This document shows positions 1 through 10,741 of a stretch of 64,000 bases of DNA, one piece after another. The stretch is from Lunularia cruciata (lineage: Eukaryota > Streptophyta > Marchantiopsida > Lunulariales > Lunulariaceae): assembly GCA_948567375.1 (NCBI GenBank), contig OX419756.1, forward strand, positions 34,512,552 to 34,576,551, in the 5' to 3' direction. The notes under the pieces are model-generated. The model was not told the origin of the DNA, searched no databases, and worked only from the letters and a program-made list of their open reading frames with translations. Made by a program: the position numbers and the translations under genes. Numbering within the stretch: position 1 is the stretch's first letter; each line of letters starts with the position of its first letter.

Positions 1-1284
1 AGTTCCAAAGGGTTATGGATAGGATCCTAGCTAGATTGGATTTTGCTTGGTGCTATATTGATGACATTTTGGTCTATAGCATTACTATGGAGTAGCATGA
101 GAGACAATTGTCGGAGGTGTTTGAGAGGTTGAGATCTCATAGACTCAAATTACATCTAGGGAAGTGTAGGTTCTTCTACAAGTAGGTTGAGTATTTAGGT
201 CACACTATCTACCCCAAAGGACTTGGTGTTCAGTAGACCAAGGTGGAGGGAGGCTATTGCACATATTCCTTGGCCTATAGATGTGAGTAGAGTGCGAGCA
301 TTCCTTGGGTTGGCAAACTTCTATTGCCGTTATGTTAGAGGATTTAGTGCCATTACCAAGGCCTTGACGAAGCTGACTAAGCTTACATAGGAGTGGTGTT
401 GGGGAGATGAGCAGGAGAGAGCTTTTGTAGAGCTCAAGGAGAGGTTGAAATCTGTTCCTATTTTGAGGAGACCGATCAGAGGACGACCATTTCAAGTTCA
501 TACTGATTGGAGTATGTTGGGGTTTGGAGCGGTGCTCACCCGGCATGATGATGAGGAGAAGGAGTTTGTGGTGGCCTATGCTAGTCGCTCCAACAATTCA
601 GTAGAGGCAAAGTATAGTTCATATGAGGGAGACTGCTTGGCTGCAGTTTAGGTAGTAGCACATTTCCGAAGTTACCTATTTGGTAACCCCTTCACTCTCA
701 TCACTTATCATCAACCACTCAAGTTGTTGATGGAGTCCAACAAGCTTTCATGGAAGCTTGCACAATGGGCTCTGATTTTATAGGAGTATGATTTCATGGT
801 TGTTCACAGACCTGGAGTGGTGAACCGTGATGCAGATAGGTTGAGTAGAAACCCATGTCCCAACTAGTAGAATCAGACCGGAGCACGTTGGCATGGTGAG
901 ACAGATGAGGAGATGGTACTAGGTTGGCATGCATCGGCCTTTCTATGTATATTTTTAGAGGCTTTGGTGGTATCTCTCTCAATGCATACAAGAGGAGTTA
1001 TTGAGATCATAGATCCAAAGAGTGAAGATATTGGTACAGTTCAGCGAGACATTCATGATGATATCTTAGTGATGGACTATCTTTGCACTGGTGTTGTGGG
1101 TGGCATAGTTGGGGCCAAGGAGAGAGACCATGTTCTTCAGCAAACCAAACGGTTCAGATTAGAGGGCAGACACCTTTTGCATGTATGGGAGGATGGTAGA
1201 GTGCGCGTAGTACCACTTCCATCCCAGAGACCACAATTGATCTGTCAAGCTCATGAGGAGCTAGGACATTTTGGAGTAAAGCGT
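1..1284 (+). pseudogene. Element F: decayed Ty3/gypsy pol, reverse transcriptase end to integrase zinc finger
   Basis: This is the left visible part of an old plus-strand Ty3/gypsy polyprotein; its 5' half lies outside the window. The reverse transcriptase active site reads YIDDILVY near 55-78. RNase H follows (FQVHTDWSMLGFGAVL from about 490, then ITYHQPLKLL near 700), then the integrase zinc-binding start with HEELGHFGVKR just before 1284. Many in-frame stops and shifts (near 180, 386, 650, 782, 867) show it is dead. The frame stops at the 2.2-kb insertion and resumes at 3508 with the codon order preserved, and again after element A at 11434. Reverse transcriptase and RNase H copy element RNA to DNA; integrase inserts it into the genome. 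Confidence 0.9.
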
Positions 1285-3502
1285 TGTTGTACTTTTCTTT
1301 TCTCTCTTGGGAACACACAGGTGCCTAGCTAAGGAGACTATAGATCAGAGGATGTAGGTAGACCCGTAACTACTCATCTGAACACACGTGTTACCTAACC
1401 GCCGGGATTCTCTTCTCTCTTGTAACTAGTATTTTTTGATATTGGGAAGGGTAGTGATGGGCAACCTAACTTGCATCAATACACGCAGTCTTGGTCTACT
1501 GGTCATCATTTCCAACATAAACAAGGAGAAATACACAACACTCATAGAAAGAAATAACCTAAGCGCAATGCCCGCACACCAATCCAAACCCACAGGGCAT
1601 ACAAACAGGCAAATAAGCACAGAGAAGATCCAATCACAAGACTACAACAACAACTCTTTGTGCTTTTTTGTCAGAAATGAGCTTTAGAGCCTTCTTGCTC
1701 TATCATCAAGTTCATTTCAACCTGTACTCTAGGCATCCTCCAATCTGAACTTCAGATCTCAACAATTTTTCTACTCCAAGTGGAGAATTCCTATGTGTTC
1801 TTGATGGGGAAAACTCTGTGCAGCTCATATAGCCATTAAAAAAAATTGTGTAGCCTGGATTCAAGAGTTCTCAAATGAAATGGAAAGCCTATGAAATAAG
1901 CTTTCCAATGAGATAAAATAGGTCTCAATCAGATCACTATAGCTCCCTTGACAAGCTCCCAAAGTTGGCCAGATGTTTCACAACTTTCACCCTAATTTTG
2001 AAATCCCTATTTTAGGGTTTTTGCCCCTGGTTCTTGCCAACTTTCCCCTGATTTCTAAACCAGATGTACACTTGATCCTCACAAACCACTCTTGAAATCT
2101 TCACTCTCAATCATAGTCACAAAGTGAGAAAATTGACACTCAATTAGGATTGAAGAAAGAAATGCTTCTCCGAGTTTATGACAGTCTTTTCAGCAAAATT
2201 TGTTGCATCAGATCCCAATCTCTATGAGTCCAAAGCCAATGAAATTTTCCGCAATAGTTGGTCATGCTCTTGTTTAACACTTTGCAAAGTTTGATGGCCT
2301 AATCCAACCCCAATATCTAGATATAGATCAATTCATGACATGGGCTAACTTGTGAGCTCTACAGACCCAAGTATACTTGATCCAAGACCTTGAATTCTCG
2401 ATTTGAAGAATTCACATGAAACATTCACACAAAGGTGCACACCCTAACCAAAACTAATTCTAGAAATTTTCATAAGGAAATTCAACACACAGCTTGGGGA
2501 GTGACCAAAACTCCAAACCTAATCATTGGCTCTTCTCCAACACCTTACATCCCATAAGCTTCAATTTCAATCAATTTGATCTGATTTGAGATTGACCCAA
2601 AATTGGAATTTATTCTGCTTAGTACTGTAAAAACTTTGTCTTCTCTCCAATCCTATTGACAAATAGTGAAAATGTCTAACTAAAACTCCCTCAATTGACT
2701 ACTTTGTGCTCATGGGTATGAATTTAACCCCCCTTGACTCAATTGATCATATCCCTCTCATACTCAGCTTAAATTGTATGATTTCTTTCTTCAAATTGTA
2801 GTCTGTCATCTTTTCTTTCCAGCTATGTCCTTTTTTTCCCAAATGGCCTCCCCAAACTCCCACAATAGTCAAAAAACTCCCAACTTGTCTCTTGGGACCC
2901 AAGCTCTTGCACATGTGTCCTTTAGTCTTTTTACTTTTTGACAAATGGACCCCACAACTCCAGCTTGAAGCTTATGAGCAAAAATTTAGGCATTCCCTAA
3001 CTATAGAAGGACATATATTGTTAAGTCCTAGACATTTTCATAAGTAAGCACCGGAAGGATGATCTGGGTTTCCCATCACTGACTCCACAAACACCACCCC
3101 AAAACGTGCTACCAACCAATCTCGTAAGTTGTCACGGTGTAAAATCTGAAGCCTGATGAGAAAAGGATTTGGGAGTGACAGATCAAGAGCATGGGACATC
3201 TCATGCTTGAATGCTTCCTCCGATGCTCTAACACTCACTCTCTGCTACAACTCTCACTCCCAACATCCTTCTTCCCTCGAGACTCTCCAAACTTAACACA
3301 CCCGTCTCTCCACTCGCCCTCATCTTTATTCATTAGAGCCCTCAAAAATGATAAGATTGTAACCCACATGGCCAATCACATACATGTACATAGATGGCTC
3401 ACATGGCAACATCTCATCCGTTGGATCTAGCATACAACCTACCCCACTAATGTGGAGATATGATAAGTCACTTTTTATGGCCTATGCAAACCACAACACG
3501 AC
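1285..3502. mobile_element. 2.2-kb insertion in F integrase, candidate solo LTR
   Basis: Removing this block joins the F integrase frame exactly (VKR|TYSLL), and AGCGT occurs on both sides (1280-1284 and 3503-3507), so it is an insertion with a 5-bp target duplication. The left end reads TGTTGT and a matching ACAACA lies at 3493-3498, giving LTR-like TG...CA ends, but four extra bases (CGAC, 3499-3502) separate ACAACA from the target copy. An alternative reading is a 9-bp imperfect duplication (GTAAAGCGT / CGACAGCGT) around a 1285-3498 element. No pol motifs are visible. A 66-codon minus-strand frame (3038-3238) has unbiased composition but I do not recognise it. A long solo LTR is the most likely identity, not proven. 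Confidence 0.55.
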
Positions 3503-3507
3503 AGCGT

Positions 3508-3605
3508 ACATATAGCTTACTCTAGAGTCATTATTGGCAGCTTGGTATGCAAACCGAGGTACAATAGTTTGTTGCCAAATGTGTGGTTTCTGACCGAGTT
3601 AGAGC
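3508..3605 (+). pseudogene. Element F: integrase middle segment between two insertions
   Basis: This short stretch continues the F integrase after the 2.2-kb insert. It reads TYSLL, a stop, SHYWQLGMQTEVQ, a stop, then FVAKCVVSDRVR, matching the usual end of the integrase zinc finger (C..C) in Ty3/gypsy elements. The last codon is cut by element A and completed at 11438 (VR|ASFNAP). The two stops show it was dead or decayed afterwards. Confidence 0.85.
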
Positions 3606-4297
3606 TGTGAGCCGGCCTGTCTCTCACTCAGGATGAACCTCTGATGGCTATTATGGTAGCGCACCATGGACTAAGAAGGCAAGGAACCCCAACTCCATCA
3701 TACTCCTCCAAGGCTAACACTCCAAGACTCAAGACATTGCTCACTAGAGAACTCAATGAGAGAGAGATAGTTGCAAATGAAAAGATGATGAGTACCTCCT
3801 CACTCCTTGTTTATATACTTGTGAAATAGTTACGTACCAAAGTTACTAATTACCGTAGTAACTCAAGTTACTAGACTAAAAGTCAAGTAAAGTCAAAAAG
3901 TAGAAAGGAATATCCATTCACATGGGCATATTCCCCTAAGCATGTGGTCTTATCTTGACCCAACCACTAAAGCAAGGATTCCTTCACATGGGCTATCCTT
4001 GGACTAAAGAAGAATCCAAAACAAAAAGGCTTGCGGGCCCAAGAGTTCTCAACTCTTTCCCCAAAGCCAAACACCTAGGAATAATACCAAGTCAACACAC
4101 TAAAATCCAAAATAGTGGTGCTCATCTTTTCTACTTCCTCTAAAGTAAGGTCCCATCTATCTTAGCTATGACTAACTTAAGCTAACCATGACTAATATAG
4201 AACCATCCTTTATCTCTATATAAATAATATCTCTTAAGTACTTGTAATACCAAGCTAAATATCACAATACCACACACATGCACAAATGGGTGTTACA
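3606..4297 (-). repeat. Element A 3' LTR
   Basis: On the minus strand it begins TGTAACACCC and ends GGCTCACA. It matches 10742-11433 base for base as far as I can read (constant offset 7136). It carries the same minus-strand TATATAAA as the 5' LTR, at 3810-3817. Confidence 0.95.
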
Positions 4298-4306
4298 TTT
4301 ACCCCC
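4298..4306 (-). other. Element A polypurine tract
   Basis: On the minus strand GGGGGTAAA directly abuts the 3' LTR, the expected primer for plus-strand DNA synthesis. It lies 39 bases downstream of the gag-pol stop codon region. Confidence 0.8.
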
Positions 4307-4345
4307 GGACTAAGTTTTCACTTTGTCCTCAAAGTGAAGGTCTCT

Positions 4346-7300
4346 CTACCTTCTATGGTACATCTTCAACTTATCATGGTTAATCCTATCAAAGTGTCTT
4401 CCTCCCAACTCCTTGAGATCATAAGTGTAATTTCCCCACACCTTCTCTACTATGAAAGGTCCAAAGTACTTAGGCAAAAACTTCTTTTGTACTCTCTTGA
4501 ATCGAATGGAATCAAACAACATTACCCAATCACCTTCTTTGAAAGGCTCCACCTTCTTCTTGCCTTGCCTCTTGTCATAGCTCTCCTTTTGTTTCCTTTG
4601 GGCTTGCTCCACTCGAACCATAGCAACTGCTCTTGCCTCTTCCAACTCCATGAGTTGATCCTTCCTTGACTTCTCTGCATCACTTCCTTGTGCTTTCTTC
4701 AATCTCCTATGAATGCTTTGGAAGGTAGGAAGATCAAAGTGAATAGGTAAGGTAGACTCAATACCATACACCAATTGGAATGGAGAATATCCAGTGGAAG
4801 TCTTCATGGTTGTCCTATACTCCCACAAAACTGCATGAATCCTCTTGTCCCAATGATGTTTAGCCCCCTCCATTTCTGCATCTTTGGCCAACATCATGCA
4901 CAAGGTCTGATTGGTTCTCTCTGCCAAGCCATTGGAATTTGGCTTATAGGATGTAGTTACTCGATGTGTGATAGAGAAATGTCGTAGCATGGCTGTAGTA
5001 ATGCTTCCTGTAAACTCTCCTCCTCTATCAAAAACCAACTCCAAAGGGCATCCAAACCTAGTGATAATGCGTTCATAAAGAAATCTACCCACTTCATCTT
5101 CATTCTTGTCCCTCAATGGTCTAGCCTCAACCCACTTGGTAAGGTAATCAGTAACTACCACAATGTACCGATTGTTCCTTGGGGTTCTATTGAGAGGTCC
5201 TACAAAATCAATTCCCCACTTCTCAAAGGGTCCTAGCAATGGAATTGATCTAAGTGGTGGAGTGGATGTAGACTTTCTAGCAAAAGCTTGACAAACATGA
5301 CAAGTTTTGCAATAATCAAGACAATCCTTGAAAATCCCTCTCCAATGGTAACCTGCATCTAGAATCTTGAAAGCAGTCACCTTTCCTGCAAAGTGTCCTC
5401 CACATACTAAACCTTCATGAAACTCCTTTATGAGTAGGATAGACTCTTCCTTACCCACTGCTCTTCGAAGTAGACCATCTGCTCCTTGGTGAAAAAGAAT
5501 ATCATCCACCATTGTGTAAGGTCTAGATCTTGCTGCAAGGGCCTTCCTCTCCCTAGCATGCATCCCTTCGGGATAGTTACCTCTTGTCACAAAATCCACA
5601 ATCTCCTTGTACTCCATTGGAACCTCTTGAGTGACTGAGATTGTCATGAGCTCCTCATCCGGGAAGGAATCATCTATTGGCTCATCTCCATCATGATCAT
5701 AGGCTCTAGATAACAAATCAGCATTTGCATGTTTCTTTCCTGGCCTATCCTCAATTGTGTAGTCATACTCAGACAAGAGAATCATCCACCTTGCTAGTCT
5801 CCCTTCAACATTAGGCTTGTTGAAGATGTACTTCAAAGCCTTGTGATCCGTGACAATTGTGGCTTTCCCTCCAATCAAGTAGTGTCTAAACTTCTTGAGA
5901 CCAAAGATCACTGCCAACCCTTCTCTCTCTGTGACAGAGTAGTTCTTCTCTGCTGAAACCATCTGCCTACTAGCATAAGCTATTGGATGATCATGCCCAT
6001 CTTGGTCTAATTGACTAAGAGTGCATCCTATAGCTACATTAGAAGCATCAGTGTAGAGGATGAAAGGCTTACTCCAATCAGGTTTAGCAAGAATTGGAGC
6101 TACAACAAGGGATTGCTTGAGCTCCTCAAAAGCTTTGAGAGCCTCCTTGTCTTCCAAAATCACCATGTAATCTACACCCTTCTTCATGTAGATGGTCAAT
6201 GCATAAGCCTTGTTGGAAAATGAGAAGATGAACCTCCTATAGTACCCAACCATTCCCAAGAATTGGCGTAACTTTGTCAAGCTTGAAGGGAATGGAAGGT
6301 CTGAGATTTTCCTCACCTTCTCAGGATCAACTGCTATTCCATCCTTGGAGATGATGTGCCCCAAAAGTAGACCTTCTTCACATCCAAAAATGCACTTCTC
6401 TGGGTTGAGTGATGCATTTGCCTCATCCAAGCGTTGCAAGACTTTGATTAGGTGCTCAAAGTGCTCCTCCTTGCTCCCATAGACACAAAAGTCATCAATG
6501 AAATCTCTCACAAATTTCCCAATGAAAGGTTCAAATACCTTGTTCATGAACCGTTGGAATGTGGCTGGAGCATTGCAAAGCCCAAAAGGCATGACCTTGA
6601 AAGCGTAAGTTCCCCAAGGTGTGGTGAATGTGGTGAGTTGTTGATGCTCTGGTGCAATCTTGATTTGGTTATATCCACTATAACCATCTCCAAAACTGTA
6701 CCTCTCATGACCTGCAACCTCCTCCAAGATCTCATCAATGAATGGCAATGGGTAGTAGTCCTTCTTGGTAACAGCATTGAGCTTCTTGTAATCCACACAT
6801 ACCCGAAGCTTGCCATTCTTTTTCTTCACAATGACAATTGGAGACACCCATTCTGAATTCTCCACCTCAAAGATAAATCCAGCCTCCTTGAGCTTATCAA
6901 TCTCCTCCTTCACAACCAAAGATATTGGTGGGCTAATGCGACGTTGCTTTTGGCGGATTGGTCTTGCATGTGACTCCACCTCTATCTTGTGCTCCTCCAA
7001 GGTGACTTCCTTCAAATCCTTGTAACTAAAAGCAAACACATGGATGAACTTGCGGAAAATCTCCTCAAATCTCACCTTCTCCTCCTTGGTAACATTTGGG
7101 CCATACTTGAGGGTAGATAACCTTCTCTCTACCTCCTCAAGTGTCAATGGTGATTTATCTGGGTCCTTCAAAACCTCTGGCTTAGGTGCAAAATCCATAG
7201 CACACAAGGGATACACATCTGAATCAGATTCAGATTCATCTTCCTCCGTGGAAGTCTCCTCTTCCATGCTTGTGTCCACACCTGAAGCTCCTTCTTCAGA

Positions 7301-9172
7301 ATCTGATTCCCAATAATTAGAAGATGGGGTATCTGAATGTGAAGTGTTGGTGGTGTTAGTCACAGGAACAATGACTCTATGGTTTGATGGCCCAATCCTC
7401 AAGTACCCTTTGTGCCATCGATCAGTTGTGCGTGCTGCTCTCAACCATGGCCTCCCAAGAAGTAAGTCATAGCTTGAATCCTTCAAGACTTGGAAAATCA
7501 TGAGATTTTGAACTCCCATAACTGAAACTACCACCTTATCCATCACCCCTACTGGTCGAACTTGTTGCTTGTTTGCCATGCTCACCACAAATGTTGAAGG
7601 TCTTGAGGGTATCATACCCAACTTCTTCATCAACCTTTCTGACATGGCATTCACTGCTGATCCTCCATCAACCAATGCATCCTTGATGTTGTGACCATTC
7701 ACTCTCACATCAATCTTGGAGGCATATTCACAAGCCTCCCATGGTGCTGGCTTGGCATCCACCACCCCCATTGATACTGGAACTTTTGCCTTCTTCTTCT
7801 TTTTGCTCCTTGTAGAACTCAAACCACCTCTAAGCTCCTTTCTCAAGGTAGGGTTCAAAGCAATTAATTGGCCCACTGTGATGTTAGCCTTGTGACTACC
7901 AACATCCTCCAACACATTGTAGTTCCATTGTTGCTTTGAGATCAAGAAGTCCTCCATCCCCAACTTCTTCCTTGGAGTCTTTGTTGTTGATGGTGTTGAG
8001 GTGCGAGTGCTCCTAGTAGACATAGGAGTATCCTTGCTTGAAGTAAATCCTTGAGAAGAGTGAACATCCTCTGCAAAACGAGCTCTCTTCTTCTCTTGTG
8101 CCAAAAGCTCCAAATTAAGACCCTTGGAGTTTGAGCACTCTCCCTTCTCATACTTGCTCTCAACCACATCTATGGATGCTATCCCCTTACCTTTGTTGGG
8201 ATTAGGAGCCACTTGGGTTTCACTACCTCCCTCTTTCCCTCTATTGGCTCCCTCATAACCCCTTCCTCCATGGTAAGTGGAATTTGGGCAATTCCTTTGG
8301 ATATGGCCTCTTCCTCCACAACCAAAACAATTTCTATCATTGAAATTGTTGGCTGGTTGGCCTCCTCTATATGGATAGTTTCCATAACTCCTAGGTCCTC
8401 TCCCTACATTCTGATCCACCTCTCTCTTCTCCCATAGTTGCACCACATTGATCTTGAGATCCGCAAGTTGTTCTGTGATGGTTTGGAGTGGATCTTTTGG
8501 TGGAGGTGCAAGAATTGGAGCAACTACTACTTGTGGTGCAACCCTTGTCACCAAAGTATCAGAAGTTCCACCATACTTGTAGCCTTGAGGAGGATGCACA
8601 ACCTCCTTCACCACCAAATCACTCTCATCCCCTTCCAAACTCTCCTCCATACGAATTGCGATCTTGATAGCTTCAACCTTGGAAGAAGGTTTCTCATATC
8701 TCACCTTGCTTCTAATTTGTGGTCTCAATCCTCCCACAAAATTCTTGGTGAGCATGGCCCCTATGCCAATCATTGTAGTCTCCACATCATCCCCACCCTT
8801 CCTCAACACTATGCGAAATCTGGACTCCAACTTTTCCACTCTTTCCACATAGACCCTCACTTTCTCTCCATCTCCTTGCTTGAGAAATGTAACCTCACTC
8901 ATCAATCTCTCATAACTCTCATCAGGAAGAAAGTTCTCAATGAGTGCTGAAGTCAAAGTCTCCCAAGACTCCTCTTCCCCCTCTCTCCTCTCTCTCTTTT
9001 GGTATTCTGACTCATACCATGTAAGTGCTGCATCCTCAAAGAAATCTGGTAATAATGAGGCCCACTCATTCTTCCTCCTCTCATTGTTTCCTATGCAAGC
9101 TCTCTTGAAGTCTCTCACAAAGGCCTCCACATCTTCTCCATCCTTGCCAAAGAAAACCGGAAGTTTCCCCAT
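4346..9172 (-). CDS. Element A gag-pol polyprotein, intact, 1608 residues
   Basis: One uninterrupted frame starting at a true ATG (9172). Gag occupies about 1-330 with one zinc knuckle (C282, C285, H290, C295). The protease has D502 in ALVDGGS and LLLGRPWL near 570. Reverse transcriptase covers about 760-930, with MPFGLCNAPATF at 861 and active site FIDD at 891-894. RNase H has D1042, E1082 or E1084, and D1109. Integrase has the H1252/H1260/C1291/C1294 zinc site and catalytic D1322, D1382 and E1418, a classic D-35-E spacing. It ends in a GPF-type module (GPFIVEKVWGNY near 1571) with no chromodomain. Gag and pol are fused without a stop or shift, so protease cleavage must separate them. All checked active residues are present, so this copy is probably coding-competent. 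Transcription would come from the 5' LTR at 10742-11433. Confidence 0.96.
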   Translation of the reverse strand: MGKLPVFFGKDGEDVEAFVRDFKRACIGNNERRKNEWASLLPDFFEDAALTWYESEYQKRERREGEEESWETLTSALIENFLPDESYERLMSEVTFLKQGDGEKVRVYVERVEKLESRFRIVLRKGGDDVETTMIGIGAMLTKNFVGGLRPQIRSKVRYEKPSSKVEAIKIAIRMEESLEGDESDLVVKEVVHPPQGYKYGGTSDTLVTRVAPQVVVAPILAPPPKDPLQTITEQLADLKINVVQLWEKREVDQNVGRGPRSYGNYPYRGGQPANNFNDRNCFGCGGRGHIQRNCPNSTYHGGRGYEGANRGKEGGSETQVAPNPNKGKGIASIDVVESKYEKGECSNSKGLNLELLAQEKKRARFAEDVHSSQGFTSSKDTPMSTRSTRTSTPSTTKTPRKKLGMEDFLISKQQWNYNVLEDVGSHKANITVGQLIALNPTLRKELRGGLSSTRSKKKKKAKVPVSMGVVDAKPAPWEACEYASKIDVRVNGHNIKDALVDGGSAVNAMSERLMKKLGMIPSRPSTFVVSMANKQQVRPVGVMDKVVVSVMGVQNLMIFQVLKDSSYDLLLGRPWLRAARTTDRWHKGYLRIGPSNHRVIVPVTNTTNTSHSDTPSSNYWESDSEEGASGVDTSMEEETSTEEDESESDSDVYPLCAMDFAPKPEVLKDPDKSPLTLEEVERRLSTLKYGPNVTKEEKVRFEEIFRKFIHVFAFSYKDLKEVTLEEHKIEVESHARPIRQKQRRISPPISLVVKEEIDKLKEAGFIFEVENSEWVSPIVIVKKKNGKLRVCVDYKKLNAVTKKDYYPLPFIDEILEEVAGHERYSFGDGYSGYNQIKIAPEHQQLTTFTTPWGTYAFKVMPFGLCNAPATFQRFMNKVFEPFIGKFVRDFIDDFCVYGSKEEHFEHLIKVLQRLDEANASLNPEKCIFGCEEGLLLGHIISKDGIAVDPEKVRKISDLPFPSSLTKLRQFLGMVGYYRRFIFSFSNKAYALTIYMKKGVDYMVILEDKEALKAFEELKQSLVVAPILAKPDWSKPFILYTDASNVAIGCTLSQLDQDGHDHPIAYASRQMVSAEKNYSVTEREGLAVIFGLKKFRHYLIGGKATIVTDHKALKYIFNKPNVEGRLARWMILLSEYDYTIEDRPGKKHANADLLSRAYDHDGDEPIDDSFPDEELMTISVTQEVPMEYKEIVDFVTRGNYPEGMHARERKALAARSRPYTMVDDILFHQGADGLLRRAVGKEESILLIKEFHEGLVCGGHFAGKVTAFKILDAGYHWRGIFKDCLDYCKTCHVCQAFARKSTSTPPLRSIPLLGPFEKWGIDFVGPLNRTPRNNRYIVVVTDYLTKWVEARPLRDKNEDEVGRFLYERIITRFGCPLELVFDRGGEFTGSITTAMLRHFSITHRVTTSYKPNSNGLAERTNQTLCMMLAKDAEMEGAKHHWDKRIHAVLWEYRTTMKTSTGYSPFQLVYGIESTLPIHFDLPTFQSIHRRLKKAQGSDAEKSRKDQLMELEEARAVAMVRVEQAQRKQKESYDKRQGKKKVEPFKEGDWVMLFDSIRFKRVQKKFLPKYFGPFIVEKVWGNYTYDLKELGGRHFDRINHDKLKMYHRR

Positions 9173-9407
9173 CTTAACCCCTCACTATCTTTCTTTTCTC
9201 TTAATTTTTTTTTTCTCTTTTCTTTTCTCTCACTCTATTACTAATAGAGTATATACATGACTAACACCATCTGAGAATAATCCACTCTAGGGAACACAAA
9301 AGGTTCAGGTTGCTCCAAGATTTCTATAGCAACATCAAATCCTAGAGTGCATATTAATCTAACTCTCATGGATAATTTATCCATAAGTTGAAAGATTATC
9401 TCCATCA

Positions 9408-9881
9408 CTAATCTTGAGAACTAGCTGATGAAGGTGGTAGTATTTCTGTAGCTGTACTAAGACTCTCTCCAAGATCCTTCACCAAAGTTTCCAAAAGTGC
9501 TTTTACTCCACTACACTCATGTCCTTTTGGAAGTCCTTCAACTCCACAAACCTCACACAACTCCTTGGTCTTAGATCTTCTCCCTCCCAATCTTGGTGAA
9601 GAAGGTCCAACATGCAAACCCAAGTCAAGTAAGCCTCTCCTTTCCCTCAATCTCTTGCTCTCAAAGGTTAATGGACATGAACTTGCCTTATGTCCCTTCT
9701 CTCCACATAGAAAGCACTTAGACTCACTCTTTCCTCCAAGTGGTGTAGGTTTTTGGATCCTCTCAACACTCTCTTCAAATTCTATTGTAAACTCTCTTTT
9801 CCTCAAATCCACCCCTACAATCACCTCAAACCCTTGGGGAACCTTGCATAATCTCAATTTCCACTCTTGATGACCCTCCAT
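9408..9881 (-). CDS. Element A accessory zinc-knuckle protein upstream of gag
   Basis: A 157-codon open frame lies between the primer site and gag-pol, starting at ATG 9881 (an upstream GTG would add eight residues). The N-terminal half is mixed alpha/beta in character (GFEVIVGVDLRKREFTIEF). A clear CCHC knuckle follows, CFLCGEKGHKASSC, and then a second Cys/His cluster, CEVCGVEGLPKGHEC. The tail is rich in Ser and Glu. CCHC knuckles bind single-stranded nucleic acid in retroelement Gag proteins, and a region followed by a CCHC knuckle is loosely reminiscent of plant LINE ORF1 proteins, but I cannot assign a family. It is uninterrupted, as is gag-pol, and might be translated from the same RNA or a spliced one. 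The role is unknown; RNA binding or packaging is inference. Confidence 0.65.
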   Translation of the reverse strand: MEGHQEWKLRLCKVPQGFEVIVGVDLRKREFTIEFEESVERIQKPTPLGGKSESKCFLCGEKGHKASSCPLTFESKRLRERRGLLDLGLHVGPSSPRLGGRRSKTKELCEVCGVEGLPKGHECSGVKALLETLVKDLGESLSTATEILPPSSASSQD

Positions 9882-10529
9882 GTTCCCAAAGATGAATCTA
9901 AACACTCAAACATGCTTTTTGTTGATCTCAAACTTCTCATGCATGAGATCTCCACTCTGCAGAATTGACCCTTCCTCACAATGTCACTCAAATCTCCCAA
10001 CGAATATGTTATAGTCCTCTGAAATTTTCCACACTTGATCAGAACTCCAGGGCGTCCCTCCCTGCAAAATTTTAGATCTTTTCATCGAGCCATTTGGCCT
10101 AGACACCTTTCTATTCAGCACCCATATTTCAGATTTGGTCTGAAAACCACCCCCCTCACTTCAAAAACTCATAACGCACTGCGAAAAAATAATCTCTCTC
10201 TAATTTTTGTGGCACCAGGTAGGATACAATGCACTAAATTTTCTTGGAAATTTTCAGGACAATTCACTAAAAATTGAAGAAATGGCGGACTCTGTACAAT
10301 TTTCCAGAGAGCATGCAGTTGCGGGAGCACTTTACCCTATCAACTTTCAAAAATTCTAGCCCAGTGCGCATAGAAGCTCTCTCAATAATTTGAAGTGTGC
10401 TAACTGAAAGATAACCCAAGCTATCATGTGTAGAAATCTCAAGACCAGATCTCAAACTTGAGATTTTGCCCAAAATCACCTTAATCCCCAAAATCTGCAA
10501 TCCACCTCACACAATCTCTCCAATTCCTC
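9882..10529 (-). other. Element A leader between the two small frames
   Basis: This is about 650 bases of the internal 5' region on the transcribed strand. A 77-codon frame (10267-10500, minus) is present but shows no motif. The stretch could be untranslated leader or an intron joining the 56-codon frame to the zinc-knuckle frame, as some plant Ty3/gypsy elements splice their leaders. I saw no decisive splice signals. Confidence 0.4.
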
Positions 10530-10700
10530 TCATGTGTACAAGATGTACAAAATCACCTCAAAGACATCATAATGAACTACAGGGTATACAAATGGATCTT
10601 GGTTCTCTAACATAAGTTCAGCCCTCTCCTCTCCTAATGTTCTCTCCAAGTGAGCTCTCATAGCCTCCTTCTGCCTAATGTAGAATTGGACGCGGAACAT
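10530..10700 (-). CDS. Element A small frame next to the primer site, 56 residues
   Basis: The first ATG after the primer site on the transcribed strand (10700) opens a 56-codon frame, beginning MFRVQFYIRQKEAMRAHL and ending VILYILYT. It is rich in charged helix-forming residues in the middle (RAHLERTLGEERAELMLENQ) and in aromatic and aliphatic residues at the end. I recognise no family. Its position as the first frame in the RNA means it would be met first by scanning ribosomes, so it may be a regulatory upstream frame, a first coding exon or chance. Confidence 0.35.
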   Translation of the reverse strand: MFRVQFYIRQKEAMRAHLERTLGEERAELMLENQDPFVYPVVHYDVFEVILYILYT

Positions 10701-10720
10701 TATCTTGCCTTCTAGAGAGG

Positions 10721-10737
10721 TCCCGGCAACGGAACCA
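10721..10737 (-). other. Element A primer binding site
   Basis: On the minus strand TGGTTCCGTTGCCGGGA begins four bases after the 5' LTR. It resembles the Asp-tRNA type primer site of plant Ty3/gypsy elements (TGGCGCCGTTGCCGGGG) with two changes near the start. It is not the Met-tRNA type used by elements B, D and E. Confidence 0.7.
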
Positions 10738-10741
10738 AAAA

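Noticed and set aside
8438-8950. Long plus-strand open frames opposite element A (also 4286-4669, 6452-6856)
   Set aside because: They are antisense shadows of the intact gag-pol frame.
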